Source: Hevea brasiliensis (lineage: Eukaryota; Streptophyta; Magnoliopsida; Malpighiales; Euphorbiaceae). From it: 64,000 bases of DNA. Numbering within the stretch: position 1 is the stretch's first letter; every line of letters starts with the position of its first letter. The stretch lies in the NCBI RefSeq assembly GCF_030052815.1, contig NC_079493.1, forward strand, positions 119,251,132 through 119,315,131, written 5' to 3'. Of this stretch, positions 44,961 to 56,375 are shown one piece after another. The position numbers and the translations under genes were made by a program. The notes below the pieces were generated by a model. It saw nothing but the letters and a program-made list of their open reading frames with translations, made no database searches and was not told where the DNA came from.

Positions 44961-46502
44961 ATTGAGCCTTTCTCCGATCTTGTATATGACTCTCTTGTCC
45001 GAACTCTTTGGCTGGCTACATCTGATCTCTTCCGGTTACCAGTCTTGGGTCTTATCTCGATCCTCGCTTTATTATGTTATTTCCTAGACTCGCTTAGTAG
45101 CCCAACCTCATGACTTTTCTCCTGATTCCCTATTCATTCTTTGATTATTTTTACTTATTTCAAAAGACACTATCACGTTAGGATATTGCTACCAACACTT
45201 TGCTAAATTACCTACAAGTTACTCGTAACCAGAACACCTATATTCGAAGGAAATAAAAACTAAGAACAAATAAATAACGTGAACTGAAGAATAGAAAAAG
45301 TAAACTCAAGAGAATAACTATCGGCCTGAAGGATCCACATGGGGATTTTTAGTATAACTGAACTTAATGAAAATTTTGAGAATAAAAATAGAGAAAGTAA
45401 AATGCGAGCGTTCGGTAAGGTGATAGTATAGATACTTACCTGTGTGAGGTCAAGGCTATCAAATTGACTTTAGAGATCACAAATATTATTGCGTTGAAGG
45501 CTGGTGGTTCCGGACCAATGCTTACTTTGAGATTGCGAGAACCAGGTTGAAATGCAGTTAAGCCGAAGCTACGGCTATCGGGTCAGAATGAGGTCAAGCT
45601 GAGAGAAGAATATATAGATGATGGGGTGATGAAGACGAGACTGAATGAAAATGGTATGGCAGAGTGATGAACAAACTGAAAATGAAGGATTTCAGGGTTC
45701 AAAAACTCTATCAATGGAAACACTCGAGAAAACTAATTTCTGAAGTTTCTCAATTTTTATGCAAGCTTAGAATGGCAAAGCAGCAAGATTGAATTAAATT
45801 TCAGAGCTTTTCCACTATAATCAACACCACCTTTTTTTGTCTATCCTTTCTACAGTATTGCATGCAGGCATTTATAGGGAATGGGTGCTCCCAATAAAGG
45901 GTCAGGATCTCTCATGTGGAGATGGAAGGTCTGGATTTCAAAGGACATGATCCGATGTCTGAGAATTAAAGAGAATCAAAATGGATGGTTGGGATCCTAT
46001 CTAGAATATCCATCCTTTCTCTTCCTAATCCAACGGTTCAGGATCCTACCTTACAAGATGGATCTGAGGGCTGGGAATAAAAGGCGCTGGACCTGTCATC
46101 TGTTTTTGATCCAAGGGCTCCGAGTTCGTCCTTGCAAGTATGATCAACGGTGGGAATTGTGATGTACAGAACTGTCATAACTGTTTTTGGCGTCTGTCAG
46201 CAATGTGGGTGATTCTGCAAATGAGGCGTGCGGTGAAGATTTGATCACGCCTGCCACGCTTTAACTACCTCGGCTTTGATTATGTAGAGAGTTATTGGAA
46301 GTCATCTTATCCTCTTCGTGCTTTCCGATCTCTTATTCCTTCCGATCTCTCTATTATGACCCTTTTCCGATCTCTCATATCGGGCCCCTCTCCCGATCTC
46401 TCCCATTCTAGAACCTTCTTCTTTACCCGACCTGCCATAGTCAAAGCATTTAATTCTTCGGTTACTGATGCATCCGTTTCGATTTTTGTAGGCAATAAAT
46501 GC

Positions 46503-46515
46503 TCAGGCCTTATAT
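46503..46515 (+). promoter_or_regulatory. Probable TATA box inside the 6.26-kb unit
   Basis: The sequence 'cttatatatatatgcctcag' follows 'caataaatgctcagg' and precedes a pyrimidine-rich leader-like stretch. A similar 'cattaaatgctcagac' near 47,450 precedes the Transposase_28-like frame without the TATA, so the two may be related promoter regions. Inference only. Confidence 0.4.
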
Positions 46516-46606
46516 ATATATGCCTCAGCGGGGAAACTCTTCCACATTTCATTTCTCCTCCTTCCATTTTCATTTCTTATGTTCTAGTTTCTCCGGTAAC
46601 AATTCA

Positions 46607-47024
46607 GGCCATGGTGATCGCTTTTGATCTTTTTCCGACTGTTCTCTTTGCTCCTCGATTGAAAATTTATGATCTCGGTCATCGGAGAATCATGAGAACC
46701 ACATCTGATGACAGTGAGAGAACTGGAATAATTTACTGATCAAGATAAAAAATGTCGATCGTGTCGATCTCGAATCGGTCTACCGATATAATCGGTGAAC
46801 CGATCTCGGGCGAGAGGACTGCTAATTTCCATCTTAATATCGGTGAACGCCTCTTAAAGTTCATTTGGCTCATCACTACATCAAGTATCCCGACTGCAGC
46901 TCGGTTCTGGTCACTGACATCGACGATGACTCCACTCACCATCATGAGAGTCATAGTCACTCCATCTGAGCTGCACATCTATCCAATGCCTATGGCTGGC
47001 TTTTTGATTAAACACATTTTTTGA
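46607..47024. other. Short open frames of unknown nature in the 6.26-kb unit
   Basis: Open frames exist on both strands here (for instance plus 46752-47024 and minus 46978-46733). I recognise no domain. They follow the TATA-like box and precede a region resembling a 3' end ('gaaatgaaatgaaat' at about 47,186, repeated at about 49,470 after the second frame), so they may be remains of a small transcription unit. Confidence 0.25.
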
Positions 47025-47605
47025 TTCAGCCACAAGACTAGGCTTTGACATAGATCTTTACTAGGTAGGATGTAGTGCCAATCTTTAGAGATCGCCCAAA
47101 TGATGTAATATGACCTTTAAAGGTTCTTAATGATGTAATCCAATCTCTTGAGATCGCCTAAATGATGTAATCTGACCTTTTGGAAATGAAATGAAATTTT
47201 ATTTGACGGTTATTATTTAATTATTGCATTGGTTATTTTCCAATCTCTGATGTGCATATCTGATCTGATCTCTAACTAAATCGTCATTAGCTGATCTGTG
47301 GCTCTGAAAATTCGCACAACTTGATAACCCCGGCTATCCGATCTCATTTTATTCGATTTTATTATTGTGTTTCTGGAACTTTCCCGCGACGTGTCAAGAA
47401 AGAGGGTCAATTCTGCTAATCAAAGCGCCGCTTAGGACTTCATGAGCATTAAATGCTCAGACGGGTATTGCTCTCTTATGTCACTTTCAGCAATTTGCTA
47501 GCAACTTCAAAATTCTCTCGTTTCTTCAAATTTTTTCGGCACCGATCATATCCCGGTAAGGGTTTTAATCCTTCTCTTAGTTAAACTTCTTTCATTTCTT
47601 TGAAA

Positions 47606-49452
47606 ATGAGCAGCGCTGAGGGTCAGAGAGCGATAAGCCCTCCTTCCGTCCATATCTCATGGTCATCGGATGAAGTCCAGGTGATTAGGTCAAGTGGGCA
47701 CCCTGAGCCTCCTACGACCTCTATTTCAGCCCTTGGTCAAGCGGCACAATCAAGACGAACACCTTCCTTTGGGAGAGAAAATCTTCCCATGGATGAGTTG
47801 CCGTTAGTCCTCCAAGAAATCGATCTGCAGCCGATTAGTCAAGAGTACAACCTTCGGACCGACTCGTACGAGCTTATCAGATGCCATGGCGATCTCTGAG
47901 CCGATCACTTCTTTGAAGACAATGATGCGATCATGATATATGAAGAGCAATTAAAAGCCGGGCTCCGGTTTCGTCTTGACAACTTCTTCAAGGACGTTCT
48001 GAAGTTCCACCACGTATGTATAGCCCAAGTACATCTGAACTCATGGCGAATTCTGGTGGCTTTTAGAGGCTTATGCCGAGCCAAGAAGCTCGAGCCTACA
48101 GCAAAGGTTTTTGTCGAGCTGCATAGACTTACTAGTTGAAAGGACGACGAGTATTGGTTCTTCCAAGCCAAACCGCACTGTGGGCTTTTTACCGATCTCC
48201 CCTCTTCACTGAAAAATTGGAAGAATCGCTTCTTTGTTTTGAGGAGCAAGATTTCGAACGGTTTTGAGGGTTTCCCTGGCAGCATCTGGGCCCATCAATT
48301 CCAAAGAAGATCGCCCTGAGTAGGGACGATGGTGCCATGGTAATGGAATTAAAGGATCAGGCGGCCACTCAAAAGTATTCGTGCTTTTACGCTGTTATGG
48401 CCTAACTGAGATGGTGGCTGATGTGGATGATTGCCAATAAAAACTATGAACTGCAACTCTCTGACCTCGGACCCGGGACTGGTATAACCTAAATCTTTAG
48501 TCTCCTAGTTTAGGTAATCTCACTAACTGTTTTTCTGTGCAGAAATGGCTGGAGGCGAAGGCGCAAAGGAGAGCCGTAAGCGGAAAAGAGAAGTCTCTCG
48601 AAAGGTACGAGAAATGAAGATCGCCGAGGCATCACAAACGCTAAGGCGGGATTCGAGAGAAGTGCCGGGAGACTCGTCCTGACCTTCGAGGCAACCGGTC
48701 CCAGAAGTAGAGGTAGCTCTTTCTCTCCCTCGACAAGAAGAGCCACCACCTCCACCTGTTCCTTCAGGTGCGGAAGGGGGGTCTTCCCAACCTATTGTGA
48801 GGACCCTTTCTCATGGTGCCCAAGTCCTCATTCATTCTCTGGAGAAGAACCGATCCATTCGGGAGAATCTGGGCTTGGCCAAAGTTCTGGGTGCTACCAT
48901 ATGCCTCCAGGAGGACCGGAACAGGCTGACCCCGGATAGCATTGACGATCTCCTGGCTCAAACGATGAGTTTGAGCGTAGAGAGCCTGGTGAATCAACAT
49001 ATAATCAAGGAAAGGCTTATCTTCTGAGGCAGGAGATTCTGAAAGCGGTCTAGGATGTAGCTTCCGCCCGAGCCCAACTTTCATCCGCCCAACACTATAT
49101 TGCTGAAATCAAAAGTTAGATGAAATCCTACGAGGATAAGCTGGCCGAACAGGCTCTTGAACTTGGGGAAGCTTGGTCATTCTGAACTGCCGACATCGCT
49201 CGCCTTACTGAGGAGCTCAAAGCGAAGGAAGAAGAGGCTGTGACGAGGGAAGCTGGTGCTTATGTGAATGCACGCAGTGATCTTCTGGCCGAGCTCGAGA
49301 GGCATTATCCTGGGGAAGACTTCTCCTGAATGGTGGATCTTGTTCCCAGAGACGAAGAGGGGAGCGAGGAGGAAACCAAAAGAGAGAGAGAGGATGAGCG
49401 AAATGACAATGTACCTGGAGAACGGGCTGGGGGAGACCCTCCAGCCGAATGA
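47606..49452 (+). pseudogene. Degenerate Transposase_28 ('gypsy type transposon') family gene
   Basis: The frame starts MSSAEGQRAISPPS at 47606. Its first half has YELIRCHGDL, then YEEQLKAGLRFRLDNFFKDV, LNSWRILVAFRGLCR and GLFTDLPSSLKNWKNRFF, the layout of the plant 'putative gypsy type transposon' domain (Transposase_28), running to about 48,317. A splice-acceptor-like 'tttttctgtgcag' at about 48,530-48,542 leads into a second segment, MAGGEGAKESRKRKREVSR (48545 onward), which continues as a basic then coiled-coil, Glu/Ala-rich region ending near 49,452. In-frame stops include TGA at 47897-47899, 48137-48139, near 48,680 and at 49025-49027, a frame change near 49,027, and further TGA/TAG later. 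Not functional. Confidence 0.75.
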
Positions 49453-50033
49453 ATTGTAAATTTATTTTGAAATGAAATGAAATCCCTTTTGCTCAATTTC
49501 TTGATGAGATCGGAAAGTATCCAAATTGTATGAGTGCTTGATTGTTTGAACATATTAAAACATCAAACTTAAAAGCGATTATTAATCTAAGTATAAGAGA
49601 TCGGAAAAATATTGTAAGCATGAGATCTGCCTAAGCCGGGACCAAACACCGGGTAGAACTTCAGATCATTAAAATTGGAAACTTGATTTGAATACTTAAG
49701 ATCGGAAACACCATTAAGTCGGACTGCAACCTTAACTTTGTCAAACGATTTTCCACAATATTTATAAAGGAGAGATCGAAAACAAGACTGGATGACACGG
49801 AGACCTGATATTGGTTTGATCTCCTTTGACGAGAGATCAGAAATGAGATTGGATGGCATGGAGACTTGATATTAGTGTGATCTCCTTTGTTAGGAGATCG
49901 GAAAGCATTCGACTAGATGCGGGATCGGTTTATTTCCTGAACGAGTCACTTGTAACCGAAGAATGTCAGTTGGGGTCATTTTTCAAAGTTCATTGACTTC
50001 GGTGATCGGCCAAAATATGGTGTCGACAATATT

Positions 50034-50439
50034 AATAATATTATTTGAAATTCTAATTCATGCTAATGAAATTTTTTTTAATACTCACTTTTATTTTAAA
50101 TTTAAAATTATTTTTTTAACCAAGTATTTGCGACATCTGCATAGGTTAATTAGTTGATTTAGCATTGCTTTTGCGTTTAATTGTATATTTTACTTTAAAT
50201 TAGAATTTTTATAAGAATTTAATTTAATTAATTTTTTTAATATTTATATTTAAAAAAATAATTTTTTAATTTTAAAAAATTATTTTTAAAAATAAAAATT
50301 AAATATAATTATACGATAATTCATTAAATTTTTTTTTTTATAAATGATTTATTCTACGCAAGACTTTAATTCGAGAACAATCAGGGCGGAGCCCACACCC
50401 TCCCTCACTCCAAAGTTTTGGAAATTAAAATTTTACGCC

Positions 50440-50487
<48 letters not shown>

Positions 50488-51126
50488 TACTGCTTGCCTC
50501 CTAAAAGTTTTTAAAATTAAAAATTTATTTATAAATTTTAATATATTTAAAAAAATTATTATTTACCCCTATATTTTTATTTCAACCTCTACATTTTTAT
50601 ATAAATTTAATTCATATTTTCTATATAATTTAATTTTAATCTTTTAATATTTTATATTTTTATTGTAACTCTTATATTTTATTAAAATTTCATTTAATTT
50701 CTTTTAGTTCTTATTTTTGGCCAAGAGTTAATTTCGAATTTTTTCCCTGAGAACAATATACCTAAACATATCCATTTTTTTCAGTGTTTAATATGATTTA
50801 CATGTACAATCACTGAGAAAGTTCACCCCAACATCACAATCTCTGGTTTGTGTTTTTATTTTCTCTCCTTAATTACAATTCTCTAATAATTTGATTTTAA
50901 TTAGAGTGGCAAATCACTCGTACCAAACACCGATTCCTAATTACCGCTTATTTTTTTATTAAACGAAAAGGTGATTGAAATTTCAATAGCATATATTTAA
51001 TGAATTATATAATTAGAATTCAGAATGTCAAACAAGAAAGTTTAGTTATAAAAGCAAATTTGTTTATGAATTGGCATCAATACAATTCATAATTACGTAA
51101 AATTGTAAACTCAATGCATTTATTAT

Positions 51127-51194
<68 letters not shown>

Positions 51195-51350
51195 TTCAAC
51201 TGAAAATAATTTATAATATGTTTTAATTCGTATAAAATTCAAAATACTAATAGATCCAAACTCAAATGATATCTAATTAATAATAAATCAATGATTTGTT
51301 TGATTTATTTTGAATTTAATTGATTTTAATTGACTTTAGTATTACAATTT
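50034..51350. other. AT-rich spacer with (TA)n tracts
   Basis: Dinucleotide (TA)n arrays occur at about 50,443-50,484 and 51,131-51,180, the latter followed by (CA)n. A 'cagggcggagccc' near 50,381 resembles an end of common plant non-autonomous transposons, but no partner was found. No gene. Confidence 0.5.
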
Positions 51351-51354
51351 TGAA

Positions 51355-52210
51355 TTGTAACCCCTCAAAATTTTAAATAATTATTTTATGTGTAGTATGT
51401 GAGTTTTAACTAGTTGGAGGGCTCAGGAGAGGCCAGATGATGTTGTTGAGATATGAATTTGAGACTTATAATTTTAGAAGTGTGATTTGAGCTATTTACA
51501 GGTTGGGTAGATCCTAGGTGTAAGGGAAATATTGCTGAATTTTCGGCAAAACCTAGATTGTCTTTGACTCTTTCAATATTTTATTAAGTAAATATTTATC
51601 AGTTTGTAATGTAATTGTTTAGGTGAGCCGGGCCAGCCTTCCTCCTTCGCCCAGCCGCAGTAGTGACTTGTGAAGTACTGTGAATAGATATTGATTTTAC
51701 TTATAATTTCAATATTATTATATATTCAAGGCATGTTCATGCATCACTTATAGATATATGTACATAGTTATTAGCTAGGCATGCCTTGTATTGCATTTGT
51801 ATTTGATGACATTGTTGCGGTTGATGCTTTATGGTAATCTGGAGTTGCGTGTGTGAGTTAGTGTACATATGATGTGTCTATGGATATGGGTAGGACGGGT
51901 AGTCGAAGCTGGAGCTTGACTCACCGAGACCCAATCCTCATTATGAATAAGTCGGGGTAGGCACAACTCGAGTTAATCTTGCTGGCCTCTGCATTTGGAT
52001 ATTAAGAGAAAGTCTGACTTTAAGTTGATCTCGTTGGCAGAGGTTGGAGCTAAGAGAGCTATATAGGAGATCAACTCTTATGTGTGAGTATGAATTTGAC
52101 ACACAGGTGTGTGAGTGCTCCAAATTACCTTTAGTGTGATTATGACTTGACTTATTTGAATTATGTGAAAATGTTATATTTCATTCTAAGGGATGCACTA
52201 GACTTAGATA
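51355..52210 (+). other. Probable LTR fragment of a Ty3/gypsy-type element
   Basis: The stretch is less AT-rich than its surroundings. It includes 'aggtgagccgggccagcctt' near 51,622 and a GA-rich block with 'tagtcgaagctggagcttga' near 51,900. I associate these phrases with LTRs of plant gypsy elements, but no coding domain, termini or duplication could be fixed, so the call is weak. Confidence 0.35.
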
Positions 52211-53190
52211 GTTCGACTCAACAAATTTGCAAATCATTACTATTAGCAATAGATTAATAAATCTGTTACTAATTTTATTTTCAAATATTTTTTACAATAT
52301 TGATTTGCAATAAATTTTACCAATGAAATCAAGATTTTGTTGTTAAAGTGTTATTCCATCTAATTTTATTTTAAATAGTAACGAAATAAAAAATAATTAC
52401 AAAATTCATTACTCTAATCCGTTGCAAAAATCTATTGTTAAAAAGCAAAAATATTATGCTTTCCTTGTGTGCATATTGAATAGAAAACTAATTCCACGCA
52501 AGAGGAACTCCTATACGCTGTAGGAGTCCACCTTTGTTAAATTATTCCAAACAAAAATGTTAAATTTGGACAACCTTCTTAAGAAACATGGTGATGGGAA
52601 TATATGCACAAGAAATTGGGCCAAATTTCAATATCCGACCCAAGATATCGAAAAATCGATGAAGCAGGTGGTAGTCGCATAATCTCGTGATAGGATGGGA
52701 CAGCTCAAAATAATCTAGTGGCAGTCACATATATTACCTTAAAAAAATTAAAATTATTCTCAACGAGTTTTCATATTTTCAAAGCATTGAATAGCCGTTC
52801 ATCATCTATTCTATCAAATACATCATTATCATTTTCAATGTAAATAATTAAATAATTATTTATCAATTGATCACCCCCATTTGATTACGTTTTCACAAAT
52901 AATATCTTCGAATTTTATCTTGATTATTAGGATGATATTTTTATTATTTTGCTGCTCATGCTCTATGAGTTTTTGTTTTATAAGAAATTTATCCATTACC
53001 GACAAAAAACATGTTTCATAATTAAATTTAATTTTACAAAAATAATAAATAAAATAGATAGATGCAATTGTCTTGGAATAATATCAAATTAAATGGGTTA
53101 AATAAAATAGAAATTTTGATGGGTATTAGATCAAACTAAATGGATTGAAATAGTAATTAACTCAAGGAAATAAAATAATATCCATACAAT
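52211..53190. other. AT-rich spacer upstream of copy D
   Basis: No gene was recognised. Short imperfect repeats of the type 'taatagatt..aataaattt' occur near 52,240-52,430. Confidence 0.4.
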
Positions 53191-53193
53191 TCT

Positions 53194-53291
53194 TAGCTTG
53201 TATAAATTGGATGGAACATCCAAATTACTCAAGCTGATCATAAGTTCTCCAGATCAAATTGAAGAATTTTTTTTTTTTTTTGGGAAACAAA
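53194..53291 (+). promoter_or_regulatory. Duplicated core promoter of copy D
   Basis: Nearly the same block as upstream of copy C, with TATAAATT at about 53,201. It differs by a few substitutions and an expanded T run just before the ATG. Confidence 0.7.
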
Positions 53292-53692
53292 ATGAGCCGT
53301 GAAACCCCTCTTAGTCTTCCTGTCATAGATTTCTGTAAGTTAGATTTAAAACCAGGATCTACTGAATGGGATTCTTCAAGGTCCCAAGTTTGGAAGATAA
53401 TGGAAGAGTATGGTTGCTTCAGGGCTGTGTTAAGCAGAATTTCATAAGAGCTCCGAGAAACATTTCTTAATGATCTTGAAGAGCTATTTGCCTTACCTCT
53501 TCAGACCAAGGGATGTTACGTTAGTGAAAAAACCTTCCGTGGATATGTTGGGCAATCACCCTCCTTGCCACTCAATGAATGTTTCACCATTGATGACCCA
53601 GTCATCTCCCAAAACCCGGAAAATCTCTGTAATATCTTGTGGCAGCCCCAAGGAAAACCCAGTTTCAGGTACATTTATGTCATGTCTCTGGT

Positions 53693-53735
<43 letters not shown>

Positions 53736-53950
53736 TTGGTTATTGTGTGATTCACATGAGCGATCTGGTTTTTAGTGGCAGAAAAATTATACATACCTTC
53801 TCCAAGGAAGTACTTGAATTGGAAAAAATAATGAGGATGATTATAGAAAGCTTGGGTGTCGAGAAGTACTTGGAAGAGAACATGGACTCGACCAACTACA
53901 TGCTTAGAGCCACAAAATATGGAAGCCCCCAGAGAAGTAAGGAACTGTCT
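53292..53950 (+). pseudogene. AOP-like dioxygenase, copy D (nonsense codon, truncated)
   Basis: Exon 1 (53292-53668) is exactly as long as exon 1 of copy C (377 bp) and differs from it at few positions. Codon 52 is TAA (53445-53447) where copy C has CAA. Exon 2 starts at 53782 after the same intron, which here carries a longer (TA)n tract, and has a 3-bp deletion near 53,832. Similarity to copy C stops at 53950, after 'aactgtct', before the HTD motif. From 53951 the sequence is the inside of a Copia element. No further exon is visible in the window. This is a recent duplicate of copy C that has died. Confidence 0.9.
53697..53732. repeat. (TA)n microsatellite in intron 1 of copy D
   Basis: About 17 TA units, against roughly 9 at the same place in intron 1 of copy C (40854-40870). 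Confidence 0.9.
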
Positions 53951-56375
53951 CATGTGTTTATCAGAGCTTCACTAATATTTTGCCATCATGAGTTCATCCC
54001 AAATGGTTCTTGCTACCCCTGTTTCTTCCTTTCGCTCCACCGCCCATCACACATTTTCTGTCAAACTCACTCCTAAAAATTACCTAGCCTGGAAAACATA
54101 GTTCATCCCACTGCTCAATTATCAAAATATGACCTCCTTTATCACGGGCTCTCCCCCGCTACCATCACGCACCACATTGTCTTCTGATAATCCACCCACT
54201 GAAATTCCCAAATCTGAATTTGGTACCTGGTATAAAAAGGATCAAATGCTTCATTCATGGATTCTTTCCTCTCTCTTTCTGAAGAAGTATTTCCCTATGT
54301 GATCGGCTTAACCTCTTCCTTTGAAATTTGGCAAGCTCTTGCCAAAGCCTTTGGTTCTGTTTTAGAACCGTCAACTTCAGCTTCACATCGAATTGCAAGA
54401 ACTCAAAAGAAATGATTTATCTCTCTGTGTATCTACAATGTGCCAAAGGCTTAGCTGATGAGCTCGATGCCGCAGGCAAAACCATAACTCCAGCCGAGTT
54501 CAATGCCATATTTTACCGCAACATTGGTTCAGAGTTTCACCCATTATTACAGCCTTGAATCTCCGTTCAGAACCTGTCTCCTTTTCAGAATTGCATGGGC
54601 AATTAGTTGCTCATGAAATCCTTCTTAAAAGCTCCACCGAAATTCCACAAGTCAATTTTTCTGCTCGCTCTAATGCTAATCCTCCACCTTTGCCCACTCC
54701 TTCAAATCCAAATCAGAAACGCAGCAACAATGGTACTTCTCAACCCCGTGGCCCTTGTCAAATATATGGGTTCCGAAATCATACTGCTAACAAGTGTAGA
54801 AGACACTACACCAATTACTTGAGATCCAATTCTCAAAATCAAACAGTTGCTCCCACTGCCAATTTTTCAAATGCTAGCCCGACCAGGATTGCCTCTTCTC
54901 TATCTGCACCTATTGCTTATTACACACACATGAATTCTCCAATGCCATGGTACCCTGACACCATTGCCAACTACCAAATCACACCCTATCTCTCCACCCT
55001 TAGTATTGCCAACAAGTGCCAAGATAACGATCAACTCCATGTTGGTAATGGACATGGTTTAGATATTGCATTCACTGGTAAGACTTCCCTTCCTTCCTTT
55101 GGTCGTCCCCTTCAATTAAATAATGTTCTTTGCGTTCCTCACATAATTAAAAATCTGCTTTCAGTCCAAAAATTCACACGAGATAACAATTGTTTTTTGG
55201 AATTTTGGCCCTCTTATTTTGTTGTCAAGGATCAGGTGTCAAAGAAAATTCTCATGCAGGGCCTAAGTGAAGTCGGAGTATACACCTTTTGGCCTCATGT
55301 CAAACAAGCTATGAATTCTGAAATTCCATCCATCAACGATTGGCATGCTACCTTAGGCCATCCTGCTTGTCGGATAGTGTCAAAATTAATAAAAGAATTT
55401 CAATTACCTTGTGCTAGTCAGTCCTTTCAGCCTTGTTCGTCTTGTCTTTTAGGCAAATTAGCTTGTGTCCCATTAGCTTCTATTGAACATCGGTGCTCTG
55501 CTCCCTTTCAAATTATTCATTCAGATGTGCAGGGTCCGGCACCACTTTTATCTTGTTTGGGTTGTCGTTAAGTGTTCATTCTTGTAGATGATTTTTCCCA
55601 TTTTACTTGGATTTATTTGCTTAAAAATAAAAGTGATGTTTCATCTATGTTCTTTAATTTTCAAAGTATGATTCAATGTCAATTTAATAGCAAAATTTTG
55701 TCCTTCCATTCCGACTGGGGTGGTGAATTTCAAAAGCTTAATCCATATTTTCAACAAAATGGTATTCAACATCGCATCACTTGTCCTTACACCCATGAAC
55801 AAAATGGCGTTGTTGAATGTAAAATATGTCATTTAGTTGATACTGCTTTAACATTACTTGCTCATGCTAATGTTCCAAAAAAATATTGGAATAATGCCTT
55901 TGAAATAACCATTCATTCTATTAACATTTTTCCATCTTCAGTTCTTAAAAATAAAAGCCCATTTTCTGTTTTATATGATAAAAATTCAGCTTATGTTGAT
56001 GTTAAATCCTTTGGTTGTGCCGTTTACCCTCTTTTGCGTCCTTACAACAGATACAAGTTTGATTTTAAAAGTAAACCGTGTATTCATTTAGGCCCTAGTC
56101 CTTCTCATTGTGGCAGTAGATGTCTTGATTTTACAACTGGCCGAATTTATCTTGTAAGACCTATGGTTTTTAATCGCAAATTATTTTTATATAAGTCTAT
56201 CAATCGAGAGTCCCACTCTCACTCAAATTTACCCTTTTCACCGTGGCTTGTTAATGATAGTAATACTCCTCCTTCTCTGGCCTTGCAAACTTCAGGTATT
56301 TCTCCTCATCCTAATCCTCAAATTTCTAATTTAAATAATTCTGTTACTGTTAGTGTATGTGCACTGCAGCCAATG
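53951..56375 (+). mobile_element. Copia internal domain without 5' LTR, interrupted on the right
   Basis: It begins at 'gtttatcagagcttc', a one-base variant of the tRNA-Met primer site, directly joined to dioxygenase exon 2, so the 5' LTR is missing. Gag-like sequence with several stops runs to about 54,545. The open frame 54555-55571 holds a CCHC-type knuckle with one Cys changed to Tyr (CQIYGFRNHTANKC), a protease region whose D-(S/T)-G is altered to DTI (WYPDTI), and the GAG-pre-integrase zinc region (WHATLGHPACR...CSSCLLGK). After a TAA at 55569-55571 the integrase core continues (VDDFSHFTW, SDWGGEFQ, THEQNGVVE) to about 56,370. There the LTR of another element takes over. Reverse transcriptase is not in the window. 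Confidence 0.85.

Larger units (their letters stand above)
43768..50028 (+). mobile_element. 6.26-kb TG...CA unit with 5-bp target duplication, no visible LTR pair
   Basis: The unit begins TGTCGCAAGG and ends GGTGTCGACA, so its termini TGTCG/CGACA are inverted, as in LTRs. It is flanked exactly by ATATT (43763-43767 and 50029-50033). The first ~200 bp contain 'gaggagtcgccacttt' and 'gttaggcaccctgcctcgtt', phrases I associate with LTRs of plant Ty3/gypsy elements of the Tat/Ogre type (from memory). No second copy of either end is visible inside, so two ordinary LTRs are absent. Contents in order: 110-bp tandem repeats, a TATA-bearing region near 46,506, and a degenerate Transposase_28-like gene. 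It could be a very long solo LTR or a non-autonomous derivative; composition is less AT-rich than its surroundings. Confidence 0.7.

Noticed and set aside
46356..46739. 127-codon open frame in the 6.26-kb unit
   Set aside because: It overlaps the TATA-like box, has no domain and no matching frame on the other side of its stop; not called as a gene.
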